Below, piece by piece: positions 8,480 through 16,423 of a DNA stretch of 64,000 nucleotides. Every line of letters starts with the position of its first letter. The first letter of the stretch is position 1. This DNA is from UBA1738 sp045580145. Its GTDB lineage: Bacteria; Bacillota; Clostridia; UBA1381. Under the pieces are notes generated by a model, which did not search any database, was not told where the DNA came from, and saw nothing but the letters and a program-made list of their open reading frames with translations. The position numbers and the translations under genes are program-made. The stretch spans positions 69,729-133,728 of the forward strand of contig JAZNNI010000094.1 in assembly GCA_045580145.1 (NCBI GenBank), written 5' to 3'.

Positions 8480-10288
8480 ATGTGTGGAATAGTTGGATAT
8501 GTTGGCAACAAAGCTGCAACACGTCTTCTTTTAGATGGCTTAAAAAGCCTCGAATACAGAGGATATGATTCGGCAGGTATTGCTGTTTTTAGTGATGGAA
8601 AAATCTCGGTAGCAAAGGAAAATGGCAGACTATCAAAGCTTTGCGAGCTAATTGAAAAATCGCCAATCAGCGGAAGCCTTGGCATTGGCCATACAAGATG
8701 GGCAACACACGGTGTTCCATCTGTCAAAAACTCGCATCCTCATACAAACAGCGATGCTTCAATCGCAGTTGTTCACAACGGAATTATCGAAAACCACGAA
8801 TTTTTAAAGAGTTTTCTTGAAAGTAAGGGATATACTTTTAAATCTGAAACTGATACTGAAGTCATCCCCCATTTAATTGATTATTATTACGAAGGCGACC
8901 TTTCCAAAGCGGTAAAGAGGGCTGTAGAAAAACTTGACGGCAGTTATGCAATCGGTGTCATTTCAAAAAATGAACCGGACAAAATTGTTGCTGTAAGAAA
9001 AGATAGTCCCCTCATTGTCGGTCTATCATCAGGCGGAAATTTTATCGCATCCGATATCCCCGCAATTTTATCAGAAACAAGAGACGTTTATCTTTTGAAT
9101 GACAACGAATTTGTCACACTTAAAAAGGATAGTGTAGAAATAACTGATATCGACGGTAATCCGATCAAAAAGGATGTTTTTAAGGTGGAGTTTTCAGCAC
9201 AGGCCTCTCAAAAAGAGGGGTATGACCATTTTATGTTAAAAGAGATATTTGAGCAACCACAAGCAATACGAAACACACTACGGTCACGTCTTTCAAAAGA
9301 CCTTACTCTAAGCCTTGATAATCTCGAATTTTCTAAGGATATAGATAGGCTCTATATTGTAGCCTGCGGAACTGCCTACCATGCAGGTCTTGTAGGAAAA
9401 AAGGCAATCGAATCACTTGCTAAAATCCCTTGTGATGTTTGTCTGGCATCTGAATTTCGCTATGGTGAGCCTCTTCTTAATAAAAACACTGCGGTCCTTG
9501 TAGTGAGCCAATCTGGTGAAACAGCAGATACTTTAGCGGTCCTTCGTATGGCAAAAAAATTTGGAAATAAAGTTTATGCAATTACAAATGTCGTTGGCTC
9601 TTCAATAGCACGCGAGGCTGATTATGTATTTTACACTTATGCCGGACCTGAAATTGCTGTTGCATCCACAAAGGCTTATACCACTCAGCTTGTTGCTTTT
9701 TATCTTATTGCAATACATCTTGCTGAACTTAGAGATACCATTTCTCAAACCGAACTTAGCACTCTTAAAAGTCGGCTTCTCACTATTGACAAAGTTGTAA
9801 GCGAGACGCTTAAAACAGCTGATAAAGTCAAGGAATTTGCAAAGAGCATTGCAAAAGAAGAAGATATATATTTTCTCGGCAGAGGGCTTGACTACTTCGT
9901 TGCTCTCGAGGCATCCTTAAAGCTTAAGGAAATTTCATATATCCATTCCGATGCCTATGCAAGCGGAGAATTGAAGCATGGTCCGATTGCACTTATCGAA
10001 GACGGAAGTGTAGTAATTTCAATCTGCACTAACCCTGAAATAAGTAATAAACAAAGCAGCAATGTAAAAGAGGTGGTCGCAAGAGGTGCCGATACAATAG
10101 GTTTTATATCTTGTATGTCTGATGTTTCAGCATATAATAACATTTTAGAACTACCTAAGATTGACCCGCTTCTCGCTCCACTTCCTTCAATAATCCCACT
10201 TCAGCTTTTGGCATATTATGTATGCACTGAAAAGGGATTTGATGTTGATAAACCAAGAAACTTAGCAAAATCAGTTACAGTTGAATAA
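8480..10288 (+). CDS. glmS: Glutamine--fructose-6-phosphate aminotransferase (isomerising)
   Basis: First enzyme of hexosamine synthesis: fructose-6-phosphate plus glutamine gives glucosamine-6-phosphate and glutamate, in the cytoplasm. The 602-residue protein starts MCGIVGYVG, so Cys2 is the N-terminal nucleophile of the class II glutaminase domain (about 1-235). Two SIS domains follow (about 280-420 and 450-590) with CGTAYHAG, SQSGETADTL and the C-terminal KSVTVE typical of GlmS. It is controlled by the ribozyme in its leader and is followed after 15 bp by glmM, so two steps towards UDP-GlcNAc are co-transcribed. Confidence 0.98.
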   Translation: MCGIVGYVGNKAATRLLLDGLKSLEYRGYDSAGIAVFSDGKISVAKENGRLSKLCELIEKSPISGSLGIGHTRWATHGVPSVKNSHPHTNSDASIAVVHNGIIENHEFLKSFLESKGYTFKSETDTEVIPHLIDYYYEGDLSKAVKRAVEKLDGSYAIGVISKNEPDKIVAVRKDSPLIVGLSSGGNFIASDIPAILSETRDVYLLNDNEFVTLKKDSVEITDIDGNPIKKDVFKVEFSAQASQKEGYDHFMLKEIFEQPQAIRNTLRSRLSKDLTLSLDNLEFSKDIDRLYIVACGTAYHAGLVGKKAIESLAKIPCDVCLASEFRYGEPLLNKNTAVLVVSQSGETADTLAVLRMAKKFGNKVYAITNVVGSSIAREADYVFYTYAGPEIAVASTKAYTTQLVAFYLIAIHLAELRDTISQTELSTLKSRLLTIDKVVSETLKTADKVKEFAKSIAKEEDIYFLGRGLDYFVALEASLKLKEISYIHSDAYASGELKHGPIALIEDGSVVISICTNPEISNKQSSNVKEVVARGADTIGFISCMSDVSAYNNILELPKIDPLLAPLPSIIPLQLLAYYVCTEKGFDVDKPRNLAKSVTVE

Positions 10289-10303
10289 TAGGAGGAATTT
10301 ATT

Positions 10304-11653
10304 ATGGGAAGATTATTTGGAACAGATGGTGCAAGAGGCGTTGCAAATCAAGAGCTTACTTGCGAAATTGCATTTAAAATCGGTCAGGCTGCCGCATATG
10401 TATTGACAGAAGAATGTCACAGAAAGCCTAAAATATTAATTGGCAAAGATACAAGAATCTCGTGCGATATGTTAGAGTCAGCACTTGCTGCTGGTCTATG
10501 TTCTGTTGGTGCACAGGTAGTATCCTTAGGCATAATCCCCACCCCAGCAGTTGCGTATTTAACACGGAAATATGATGCAGAAGCTGGAATAATGATTTCT
10601 GCATCACATAACTCAGCCGAATATAACGGAATTAAAATTTTTAATTCAAATGGTTATAAGCTTAGTGATGCCATCGAAGAAAGAATTGAAGCAATAATTT
10701 TAGACTGTGCAGAAAAAATCGACTTACCTACAGGCGATGATGTTGGAACTGTAAAAAAATGCGACACAGCGATTGAAGACTACACAGAATTTGCTAAAAG
10801 TATGATTGACTGCGATTTAAAAGGTATGCGAATTGCTATCGACTGCGCCAACGGTGCAAGCTACAAAACTGCCGCAAAGGTTATTTCAAGTCTCGGCGGT
10901 GAGCCCTTTGTTATACACAATCACCCGAATGGTACAAATATAAATTTAAACTGTGGCTCTACCCATCTGGAAGATTTATGTAGCTACGTAAAAAATGCCA
11001 ACGTCGATATTGGTCTTGCATTTGATGGTGATGCCGACCGCTTAATAGTTGTCGATGAAAACGGAAACGTGATTGATGGTGATAAGATTATGCTTATCTG
11101 CGCTGAGTACTTAAAAAGCCAAGGACTTTTAAGAAAGGATACCCTTGTTATTACGGTAATGTCTAACCTCGGTCTTATTTTAAAAGCAAAGGAGCTTGGA
11201 ATAAATACTGTTCAGACTGCTGTAGGCGACAGATACGTTCTTGAAGAAATGTTAAAGTCAGGCTACAACTTAGGTGGCGAAGCATCAGGGCACATTATAT
11301 TCCTAAACCACAACACAACAGGAGACGGCCTTATTTCTGCACTTAACATTCTTAAAATACTTAAGCAATCAGATAAAAAGATGTCCGAGCTTGCGAAAAT
11401 TTATGAAACTATGCCTCAATGTATTATAAATGCAAAGGTTTCCAATACAAAAAAATATGTTTACTCCAAAGACGAAGTAATCACCGAGGAAATTCGTAGT
11501 CTCGAAAAAGAATTTGACGGAAAGGGCAGAATTTTAGTAAGAGCTTCAGGCACAGAGCCTTGCGTGCGTGTTATGATTGAAGGAGAAAATCAAGATATAA
11601 TTATGCAGAAAGCAAAATATCTTGCCACCATAATTGAAGCAAGGTTGGGTTAA
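10304..11653 (+). CDS. glmM: Phosphoglucosamine mutase
   Basis: Converts glucosamine-6-phosphate to glucosamine-1-phosphate for UDP-GlcNAc, peptidoglycan and teichoic acids. At 449 residues it has family length. The N-terminus GRLFGTDGARGVAN, the phosphoserine loop ISASHNSAEYNGIKIF (Ser about 102), the Mg2+ loop DGDADRLI (about 243-250), the sugar loop GGEASGHIIF (about 325-334) and the C-terminal RASGTEPCVRVMIE loop (about 414-427) are all visible. Its ATG follows TAGGAGGAATTTATT and shares the glmS transcript. Confidence 0.97.
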   Translation: MGRLFGTDGARGVANQELTCEIAFKIGQAAAYVLTEECHRKPKILIGKDTRISCDMLESALAAGLCSVGAQVVSLGIIPTPAVAYLTRKYDAEAGIMISASHNSAEYNGIKIFNSNGYKLSDAIEERIEAIILDCAEKIDLPTGDDVGTVKKCDTAIEDYTEFAKSMIDCDLKGMRIAIDCANGASYKTAAKVISSLGGEPFVIHNHPNGTNINLNCGSTHLEDLCSYVKNANVDIGLAFDGDADRLIVVDENGNVIDGDKIMLICAEYLKSQGLLRKDTLVITVMSNLGLILKAKELGINTVQTAVGDRYVLEEMLKSGYNLGGEASGHIIFLNHNTTGDGLISALNILKILKQSDKKMSELAKIYETMPQCIINAKVSNTKKYVYSKDEVITEEIRSLEKEFDGKGRILVRASGTEPCVRVMIEGENQDIIMQKAKYLATIIEARLG

Positions 11654-11664
11654 ATAGCAATTTA

Positions 11665-11697
11665 AAAAGTCGGGCATTAAAACCCGACTTTTATTTT
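11665..11697. terminator. Bidirectional terminator between glmM and the PfkB kinase gene
   Basis: Stem AAAAGTCGGG/CCCGACTTTT (10 bp, 8-nt loop), with T-rich tracts on both strands, between convergent genes; the minus-strand gene stops within it. Confidence 0.85.
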
Positions 11698-12587
11698 ATT
11701 ATTTCTTCTAAATCATACTCAGGTATAGCAGCTGTATTTGAAACCACAAATCCGCTTAGCTTTACTGCGATATCAGTAGCTGTTTCAACAGATTTACCCG
11801 ACAGATACCCTGTAGCCCAAGCCGCAAAAAAGCTATCTCCTGCACCAACTGTTGATGCAACCTTCACTTTTTCTGAATCCTTGTAATGAAAAGCTCCATC
11901 CACACAAGAATAGACAAAGCATCCTTTTTCACCAAGGGTAAAAATAATATATTTAATGTTTTCATATGTAGAAGCTAATACTTGTGCTACATCTTCTAAA
12001 GAGCTGATTTTATCACGATAAAATCCCATCTCTCTTAAAAGCGGCTCTTCTTCTTCACTGATTTTCAAAACAGTTGCATTTTCAAGACAAAATCTGATTG
12101 AGTCTTTGTCATAACAATCCTTTCGCAAATTTATATCGCACACAATATTTTTAAAACTGCATTCTTTTACAATTCTCTTAAGTGATTCTCGGGATACATT
12201 ATTTCTTTGAATTAGAGTACCAAAGCAGAGTGCATCAAAATCCTTATCATTTATTGACTCAACATCCCCGTCTTCTACGGTTATATTGTCATATGCAACA
12301 CCTTTAAGCACATTATATTCCGGCATACCATTACTATCAAGGGATACCATACACTTACCTGTCTCTTTATCAGTACACTTTATAAAATTGCAATAAACAT
12401 CAAGTCCTTTTATAATATCTATTGCCCTATCTCCCCATTCATCCTTCCCTACTGCTGAGAACAAAAAACTTTCCGCCCCACACTTTTTGCAATGTGCCGC
12501 AAAATTCAGTCCTGCTCCGCCTATGAAGCTCTTATCTTCATATACATCCCATATAACCTCACCAAATGTAAGTATTTTAGCTTTCAT
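11691..12587 (-). CDS. PfkB-family carbohydrate kinase (fructokinase-like)
   Basis: Ribokinase-fold sugar kinase, predicted to phosphorylate fructose or a related sugar with ATP in the cytoplasm. The 298-residue protein has the first PfkB motif around IGGAGLNFAAHCKKCG (about 22-37) and the second, catalytic motif STVGAGDSFFAAWATGY (about 247-263) with the anion hole GAGD. ATG 12587 (after AAAGGGAG) is chosen instead of a TTG 21 bases upstream that overlaps the rex coding region. Gene order rex - kinase with an 11-bp gap suggests co-transcription. The substrate is not proven by sequence. Confidence 0.85.
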   Translation of the reverse strand: MKAKILTFGEVIWDVYEDKSFIGGAGLNFAAHCKKCGAESFLFSAVGKDEWGDRAIDIIKGLDVYCNFIKCTDKETGKCMVSLDSNGMPEYNVLKGVAYDNITVEDGDVESINDKDFDALCFGTLIQRNNVSRESLKRIVKECSFKNIVCDINLRKDCYDKDSIRFCLENATVLKISEEEEPLLREMGFYRDKISSLEDVAQVLASTYENIKYIIFTLGEKGCFVYSCVDGAFHYKDSEKVKVASTVGAGDSFFAAWATGYLSGKSVETATDIAVKLSGFVVSNTAAIPEYDLEEIIK

Positions 12588-12597
12588 AAAACTCCCT

Positions 12598-13239
12598 TTA
12601 GTCCTCAATATTCTGATTGATTTTAAAAGACAAAGTCATAAGTGAATCAGTAAGGTGGACATTTTCAACAGGAATAGGTTTTTTTGTTTTCAATTCAACA
12701 TATGCAAAGTTCCAAAGACCTTTTATTCCACTTTCCACCAGTTCATCGGCCACTTCCTGAATAACGTCCTTAGGAAGCGTAAGCATAGCAATATCAATAT
12801 CATTATCTTCTACGAATGCCTTTATGTCCTTCATAGCCATAATTTTGATACCGCCCACATCCTTGCCGATTTTTTCCTCATCAATATCAAACAGACCGCA
12901 AATATTAAACCCGCGTTTTTTAATACCAGCATAATTAGCAAGTGCATGACCCAAATGTCCTGCACCTACTATGATCGTCTTATACCCTTTAGGTGTACCA
13001 AAAATTTCCTCAATTTCTTTTAACAGATACTTTACGTTATAACCGTAGCCTTGCTGACCAAATCCCCCGAAATAGTTGAAATCCTGCCTTATCTGACTTG
13101 CAGTTACTCCCATTTTTTCGCTGAGGGCATTTGAAGAAATCCTTGTTTTTCCATTTTTATCAAGCTCACTTAAGTATCTGTAATATCTCGGCAAACGTCT
13201 TATTACAACTTCAGGAACTCTCCTATCTTTATTTTCCAA
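12598..13239 (-). CDS. rex: Redox-sensing transcriptional repressor Rex
   Basis: DNA-binding repressor that senses the NADH/NAD+ ratio and controls fermentation genes in Gram-positive anaerobes. An N-terminal winged helix (about 1-75, with RISSNALSEKMGVTASQIRQD) is followed by a Rossmann domain with GAGHLGHALANY (about 85-96) and a domain-swapped C-terminal helix. The likely start is the TTG at 13239, 8 bases after GGAGG, giving 213 residues, the normal length; an upstream ATG would add 17 residues and lacks a good RBS. The promoter at 13272-13300 also fits the shorter form. Candidate targets in the window include the lactate dehydrogenase operon, but no convincing Rex operator was found. Confidence 0.94.
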   Translation of the reverse strand: MENKDRRVPEVVIRRLPRYYRYLSELDKNGKTRISSNALSEKMGVTASQIRQDFNYFGGFGQQGYGYNVKYLLKEIEEIFGTPKGYKTIIVGAGHLGHALANYAGIKKRGFNICGLFDIDEEKIGKDVGGIKIMAMKDIKAFVEDNDIDIAMLTLPKDVIQEVADELVESGIKGLWNFAYVELKTKKPIPVENVHLTDSLMTLSFKINQNIED

Positions 13240-13271
13240 AAAAATTTCCTCCAAAAATTTATTACTAATTA

Positions 13272-13300
13272 AGTATATCACAAATTTCACACAATATCAA
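13272..13300 (-). promoter_or_regulatory. Promoter of rex
   Basis: TTGATA (13300-13295), 17 bp, TATACT (13277-13272) on the minus strand. The spacer holds two TTGTG direct repeats, reminiscent of half a Rex site but not palindromic. Confidence 0.65.
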
Positions 13301-13310
13301 CCTTAATTAA

Positions 13311-13339
13311 TTGACTTTTTTTTCTTTATAGGATATAAT
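13311..13339 (+). promoter_or_regulatory. Promoter of the phosphofructokinase gene
   Basis: TTGACT (13311-13316), 17 bp, TATAAT (13334-13339), divergent from the rex promoter. Confidence 0.8.
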
Positions 13340-13378
13340 TATTATACTTATATCTTTTCATTTTGGAGGAATTTACTA

Positions 13379-14584
13379 ATGAACAACGGAAACTATGCTG
13401 TCGCACAATCAGGCGGACCAACTGCCGCAATTAATGCCACACTATGCGGTGTTATAGAGGGTGCATTTGCACAAGGCAGAAAAATTTATGGAGCTATAAA
13501 CGGAATACTTGGTGTTATCAACAACAATTTTACCGACCTTAACAAAACATTTGCCAATATGGACAGAATTCAGCTACTAAAAACAACTCCATCGGCATAC
13601 CTCGGCTCTTGCAGGTATAAACTTCCGAACACCGACACAGACTCTGATGTTTATGAAAAGATTTTCGATAACTTTAAAAAGAAGAACATTACTATGTTTA
13701 TATACATCGGTGGAAATGACTCTATGGACACAGTAAGAAAGCTATCTTCATATGCGCAGGCAAACGGAAAGAATGTGTCAATAGTTGGTGTACCAAAAAC
13801 CATTGATAATGACCTTATGGGCACAGACCACACTCCTGGATTTGGCTCTGCAGCGAAATTTGTTGCTACTACCGTAAGCGAAATAGCACGTGACTGCGCT
13901 GTTTATGCTGACAAGTCTATTACCATTGTTGAAATAATGGGAAGAAATGCCGGATGGCTCACAGCCGCATCCGCCTTAGCGCGTAGCCGCACAACCAATG
14001 CCCCACATCTTATTTATCTTCCTGAAAAGCTATTATCACCACAAAAGATTATTGAAGACGTCAGAAACTGTCCTGCTCGCAATATGGTCATTGCAGTTTC
14101 TGAGGGGATAAAAAACGAAAAGGGCGAGTATTATTCCAATATGGATTGCCAGATAGGTCACGATGAGTTTGGTCACGCACAGCTTTCGGGTGCTGCGAAG
14201 GTTGTTGAAAATATACTAAAAGAGGAATTTAACGTAAAAACGCGTTCGATTGAGCTTAATGTTCTTCAGCGCTGTGGCTCACACTTTGCCTCCCTTACCG
14301 ACCTTGACGAATCAATTAAAATCGGAAAGTTTGGTGCAATCGCTGCATCAAAAGGAAAAACAGGCATTGTTATGGGGTTTGAAAGAACAAAAGAATACAG
14401 TATTAAAATCATTGAAAATAATGTTACTGATGTTGCGAATCTCGAAAAAACCGTACCGGACAGATATATAAACGAAGATGCAAATGATGTAACCAGAGAA
14501 TTTATAACATACTGCAGACCGCTTATTATCGGCGAACCAAGAATTGATACCAAAAATGGTATCCCAAAACATATTTCTTTATAA
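13379..14584 (+). CDS. 6-phosphofructokinase, predicted pyrophosphate-dependent type
   Basis: Glycolytic enzyme phosphorylating fructose-6-phosphate to fructose-1,6-bisphosphate. The family is certain: AQSGGPTAAIN near the N-terminus, PKTIDNDLMGTDHTPGFG (about 141-158), MGRNAGWL (about 189-196) and the C-terminal half typical of 400-residue clostridial enzymes. At the phosphoryl-donor site the ATP-type GGDGS is replaced by GGNDS (about 112-116), and the Gly of GTIDND is Lys (PKTIDND). The Asp/Lys pair is the known hallmark of PPi-dependent enzymes; the preceding Asn, where most have Asp, is noted separately. It stands alone between its own promoter and terminator. Confidence 0.9.
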   Translation: MNNGNYAVAQSGGPTAAINATLCGVIEGAFAQGRKIYGAINGILGVINNNFTDLNKTFANMDRIQLLKTTPSAYLGSCRYKLPNTDTDSDVYEKIFDNFKKKNITMFIYIGGNDSMDTVRKLSSYAQANGKNVSIVGVPKTIDNDLMGTDHTPGFGSAAKFVATTVSEIARDCAVYADKSITIVEIMGRNAGWLTAASALARSRTTNAPHLIYLPEKLLSPQKIIEDVRNCPARNMVIAVSEGIKNEKGEYYSNMDCQIGHDEFGHAQLSGAAKVVENILKEEFNVKTRSIELNVLQRCGSHFASLTDLDESIKIGKFGAIAASKGKTGIVMGFERTKEYSIKIIENNVTDVANLEKTVPDRYINEDANDVTREFITYCRPLIIGEPRIDTKNGIPKHISL

Positions 14585-14589
14585 ACTCA

Positions 14590-14618
14590 AATGAGGTGCA
14601 TAGCAGCACCTCATTTTT
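14590..14618 (+). terminator. Terminator of the phosphofructokinase gene
   Basis: Stem AATGAGGTGC/GCACCTCATT (10 bp, loop ATAGCA) with a following T run; also lies just after the end of the convergent SulP gene. Confidence 0.85.
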
Positions 14619-14621
14619 ATA

Positions 14622-15896
14622 TTATTTGTTTTTTATTCTTTTAATCAAGTATATAATTGCGGCAAGTATCAACCCCACTGCAATTGCAACAATAAGATCA
14701 AAAACAACAGTTAAAACAAATGTGACAACCAAAACTAATATATCACCTTTTGGAGCAGTCTTTACAATTTCTACAAACTTTCTCCACTCGCTCATATTAT
14801 AAGCAACCATAAAGAGAATTGCGGCAATAACTGGCATTGGTATTAGCCCTGCATATGGCATCAAAAAGAGAAGCACTAAAAACAGAACTACTGAATGTAC
14901 CATTCCTGAAACTGGTGTTCTTCCCCCGTTTTTAGCATTTGCGGCAGTACGTGCAATCGCACCCGTTGCCGGAATTCCACCAAACAAAACCGAGGCAATA
15001 TTTCCAGCACCTTGTGCAACAAGCTCCATATTTGAATTATGCTTTGAGTTCACCATACCATCTGCCACAACGCAGGAAAGCAGTGATTCAATCGCCGCCA
15101 AAACAGCAATCGTAATAGCATCGGGCAAGACCGCGGTTATTTTTGCAAGGCTAAAATCCATCCCTGCAAAGTCTACCTTTGGAAGTCCTGCCGGAATTGT
15201 ATAAAGCTCGCCTATCTTAAACACACCATCATCAAGTCCCGGAATAAATTTCACCATCAAAACTCCTATAATCACTGCGATAAGTGACGGCGGAATTCTT
15301 TTTTCGAACTTAGGATATATTATTAAAATTGCAAGGCATACTGCCCCTACCAAAAGTGCCTCTATACTGAACGTTCCTATTGATTCAAAGTTGGCAACAA
15401 GCTTTTCTATCGTCTCAACAGGCTTTATCCCTTCTGCATATGTAAGCCCTAAAAAGTCTTTTATCTGCCCTATTAAAATTGTTACTGCAATACCGGAAGT
15501 AAATCCTGTCGTTATTGTGTATGGGATAAACTTTATCAAGCCTCCCATCTTAAATACTCCCATCAAAATGAGAATAACTCCGGCCATTAACGTAGCAAGG
15601 AAAAGACCATCCATACCTTGTGTTGCAACAACCCCTGCAACAATAGTTGCAAATGCTGCCGTAGGTCCTGCAATCTGTATTCTGCTTCCCCCTAAAAACG
15701 AAACAACAAATCCTGCCGCGATAGCCGTATAAACTCCGCAAGCAGGCTCTACGCCCGATGCAAGAGCAAGAGCAATCGACAGCGGCAGCGCAATGATTGC
15801 TACAATTATTCCTGCAATTATGTCCTTTACAAACTGGTCTTTAGAATATCCCTTCATCACCGAAAACAGCTTTGGTTTTAAATAGCACTTATTCAA
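14622..15896 (-). CDS. SulP-family anion permease lacking a STAS domain
   Basis: Inner-membrane transporter of the SulP family (sulfate, bicarbonate or other anions, by symport or exchange). About 424 residues with ten or more membrane segments. Family features are the N-terminal DIIAGIIVAIIALPLSIALA region (about 24-43), SRIQIAGPTAAFA and the GGIPATGAIARTAANAKNGGRTP loop. Most SulP proteins carry a C-terminal cytoplasmic STAS domain; here the protein ends with KRIKNK directly after the last membrane helix. The TTG at 15896, 9 bases after AAGGAG and downstream of a good promoter, is preferred over a longer ATG frame. Substrate unknown. Confidence 0.88.
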   Translation of the reverse strand: MNKCYLKPKLFSVMKGYSKDQFVKDIIAGIIVAIIALPLSIALALASGVEPACGVYTAIAAGFVVSFLGGSRIQIAGPTAAFATIVAGVVATQGMDGLFLATLMAGVILILMGVFKMGGLIKFIPYTITTGFTSGIAVTILIGQIKDFLGLTYAEGIKPVETIEKLVANFESIGTFSIEALLVGAVCLAILIIYPKFEKRIPPSLIAVIIGVLMVKFIPGLDDGVFKIGELYTIPAGLPKVDFAGMDFSLAKITAVLPDAITIAVLAAIESLLSCVVADGMVNSKHNSNMELVAQGAGNIASVLFGGIPATGAIARTAANAKNGGRTPVSGMVHSVVLFLVLLFLMPYAGLIPMPVIAAILFMVAYNMSEWRKFVEIVKTAPKGDILVLVVTFVLTVVFDLIVAIAVGLILAAIIYLIKRIKNK

Positions 15897-15930
15897 AATT
15901 TCCCACTCCTTAATAATTTTCATCCTGATT

Positions 15931-15959
15931 ATTCTATCAACTTTTCCGACATAATTCAA
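15931..15959 (-). promoter_or_regulatory. Promoter of the SulP gene
   Basis: TTGAAT (15959-15954), 17 bp, TAGAAT (15936-15931) on the minus strand; the start site would fall inside the longest open frame, supporting the TTG start. Confidence 0.6.
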
Positions 15960-16044
15960 CAAAAAAAGCATTGTTTTTCCTTTATTTATGCATTTTGGCA
16001 AGTTATAGTGATGTATAACATATTCGATTTGTAAATTCTTTCAT

Positions 16045-16072
16045 TAAAAAACCGGAGCAAATTGCTCCGGTT
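16045..16072 (-). terminator. Terminator of the pepD-OPT-PqqD unit
   Basis: Minus-strand stem AACCGGAGCA/TGCTCCGGTT with a TTTTTTAA tail directly after the PqqD-like gene. Confidence 0.88.
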
Positions 16073-16420
16073 CTATTCTTCATTCCATACTATAAATCCA
16101 TAACTGTCTAAAACCTGAAAATATTTGGATAATCTTTCGTAAAGCGGGTTTGCCTTGTCACCAAACCTCGTTTCTACTGCCTTACCAAGCTCAATGATAT
16201 TCTTTTTACCATCCATAATCGGCCAAACAAAGCTACCAATTTCATCAAGGTGAATATAGCTTATTCTTGGCTTTTTAAACAGCTTTTGGCAAATTGTATT
16301 AACAAAGCCTTTATTTTCAATTTCCAGAGTTACTATAGCATTTTCGTCCTCGTTCCAGACAATATCCTGTCTGCGACACGGGACTTTCTCAAGATAATTT
16401 CCTGTTTCCTTTTTTTTCAT
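16073..16420 (-). CDS. Small PqqD-like protein
   Basis: A 115-residue soluble protein with a PqqD-type winged-helix fold. The recognisable part is IHLDEIGSFVWPIMDGKKNI (about 56-75), then a helix and the closing LDSYGFIVWNE. PqqD proteins bind precursor peptides and present them to radical SAM enzymes, but no radical SAM gene or precursor peptide is near. Instead it starts 4 bp after the OPT transporter stop, before a terminator, so it is co-expressed with the transporter and pepD. A role in peptide binding or transporter control is inference. A Lys-rich N-terminus without signal peptide places it in the cytoplasm. Confidence 0.72.
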   Translation of the reverse strand: MKKKETGNYLEKVPCRRQDIVWNEDENAIVTLEIENKGFVNTICQKLFKKPRISYIHLDEIGSFVWPIMDGKKNIIELGKAVETRFGDKANPLYERLSKYFQVLDSYGFIVWNEE

Positions 16421-16423
16421 AGT

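Noticed and set aside
8224..8727. 167-residue open frame on the minus strand
   Set aside because: It lies antisense to the glmS promoter, ribozyme and 5' coding region, has no good ribosome binding site and reads as low-quality protein.
12588..12608. TTG start giving a 305-residue PfkB kinase
   Set aside because: It overlaps the end of rex and comes before the Shine-Dalgarno AAAGGGAG; ATG 12587 is better placed.
13278..13300. Rex operator in the rex promoter
   Set aside because: Two TTGTG copies occur, but as direct repeats; the required inverted arm (TCACAA facing TTGTGA) is missing.
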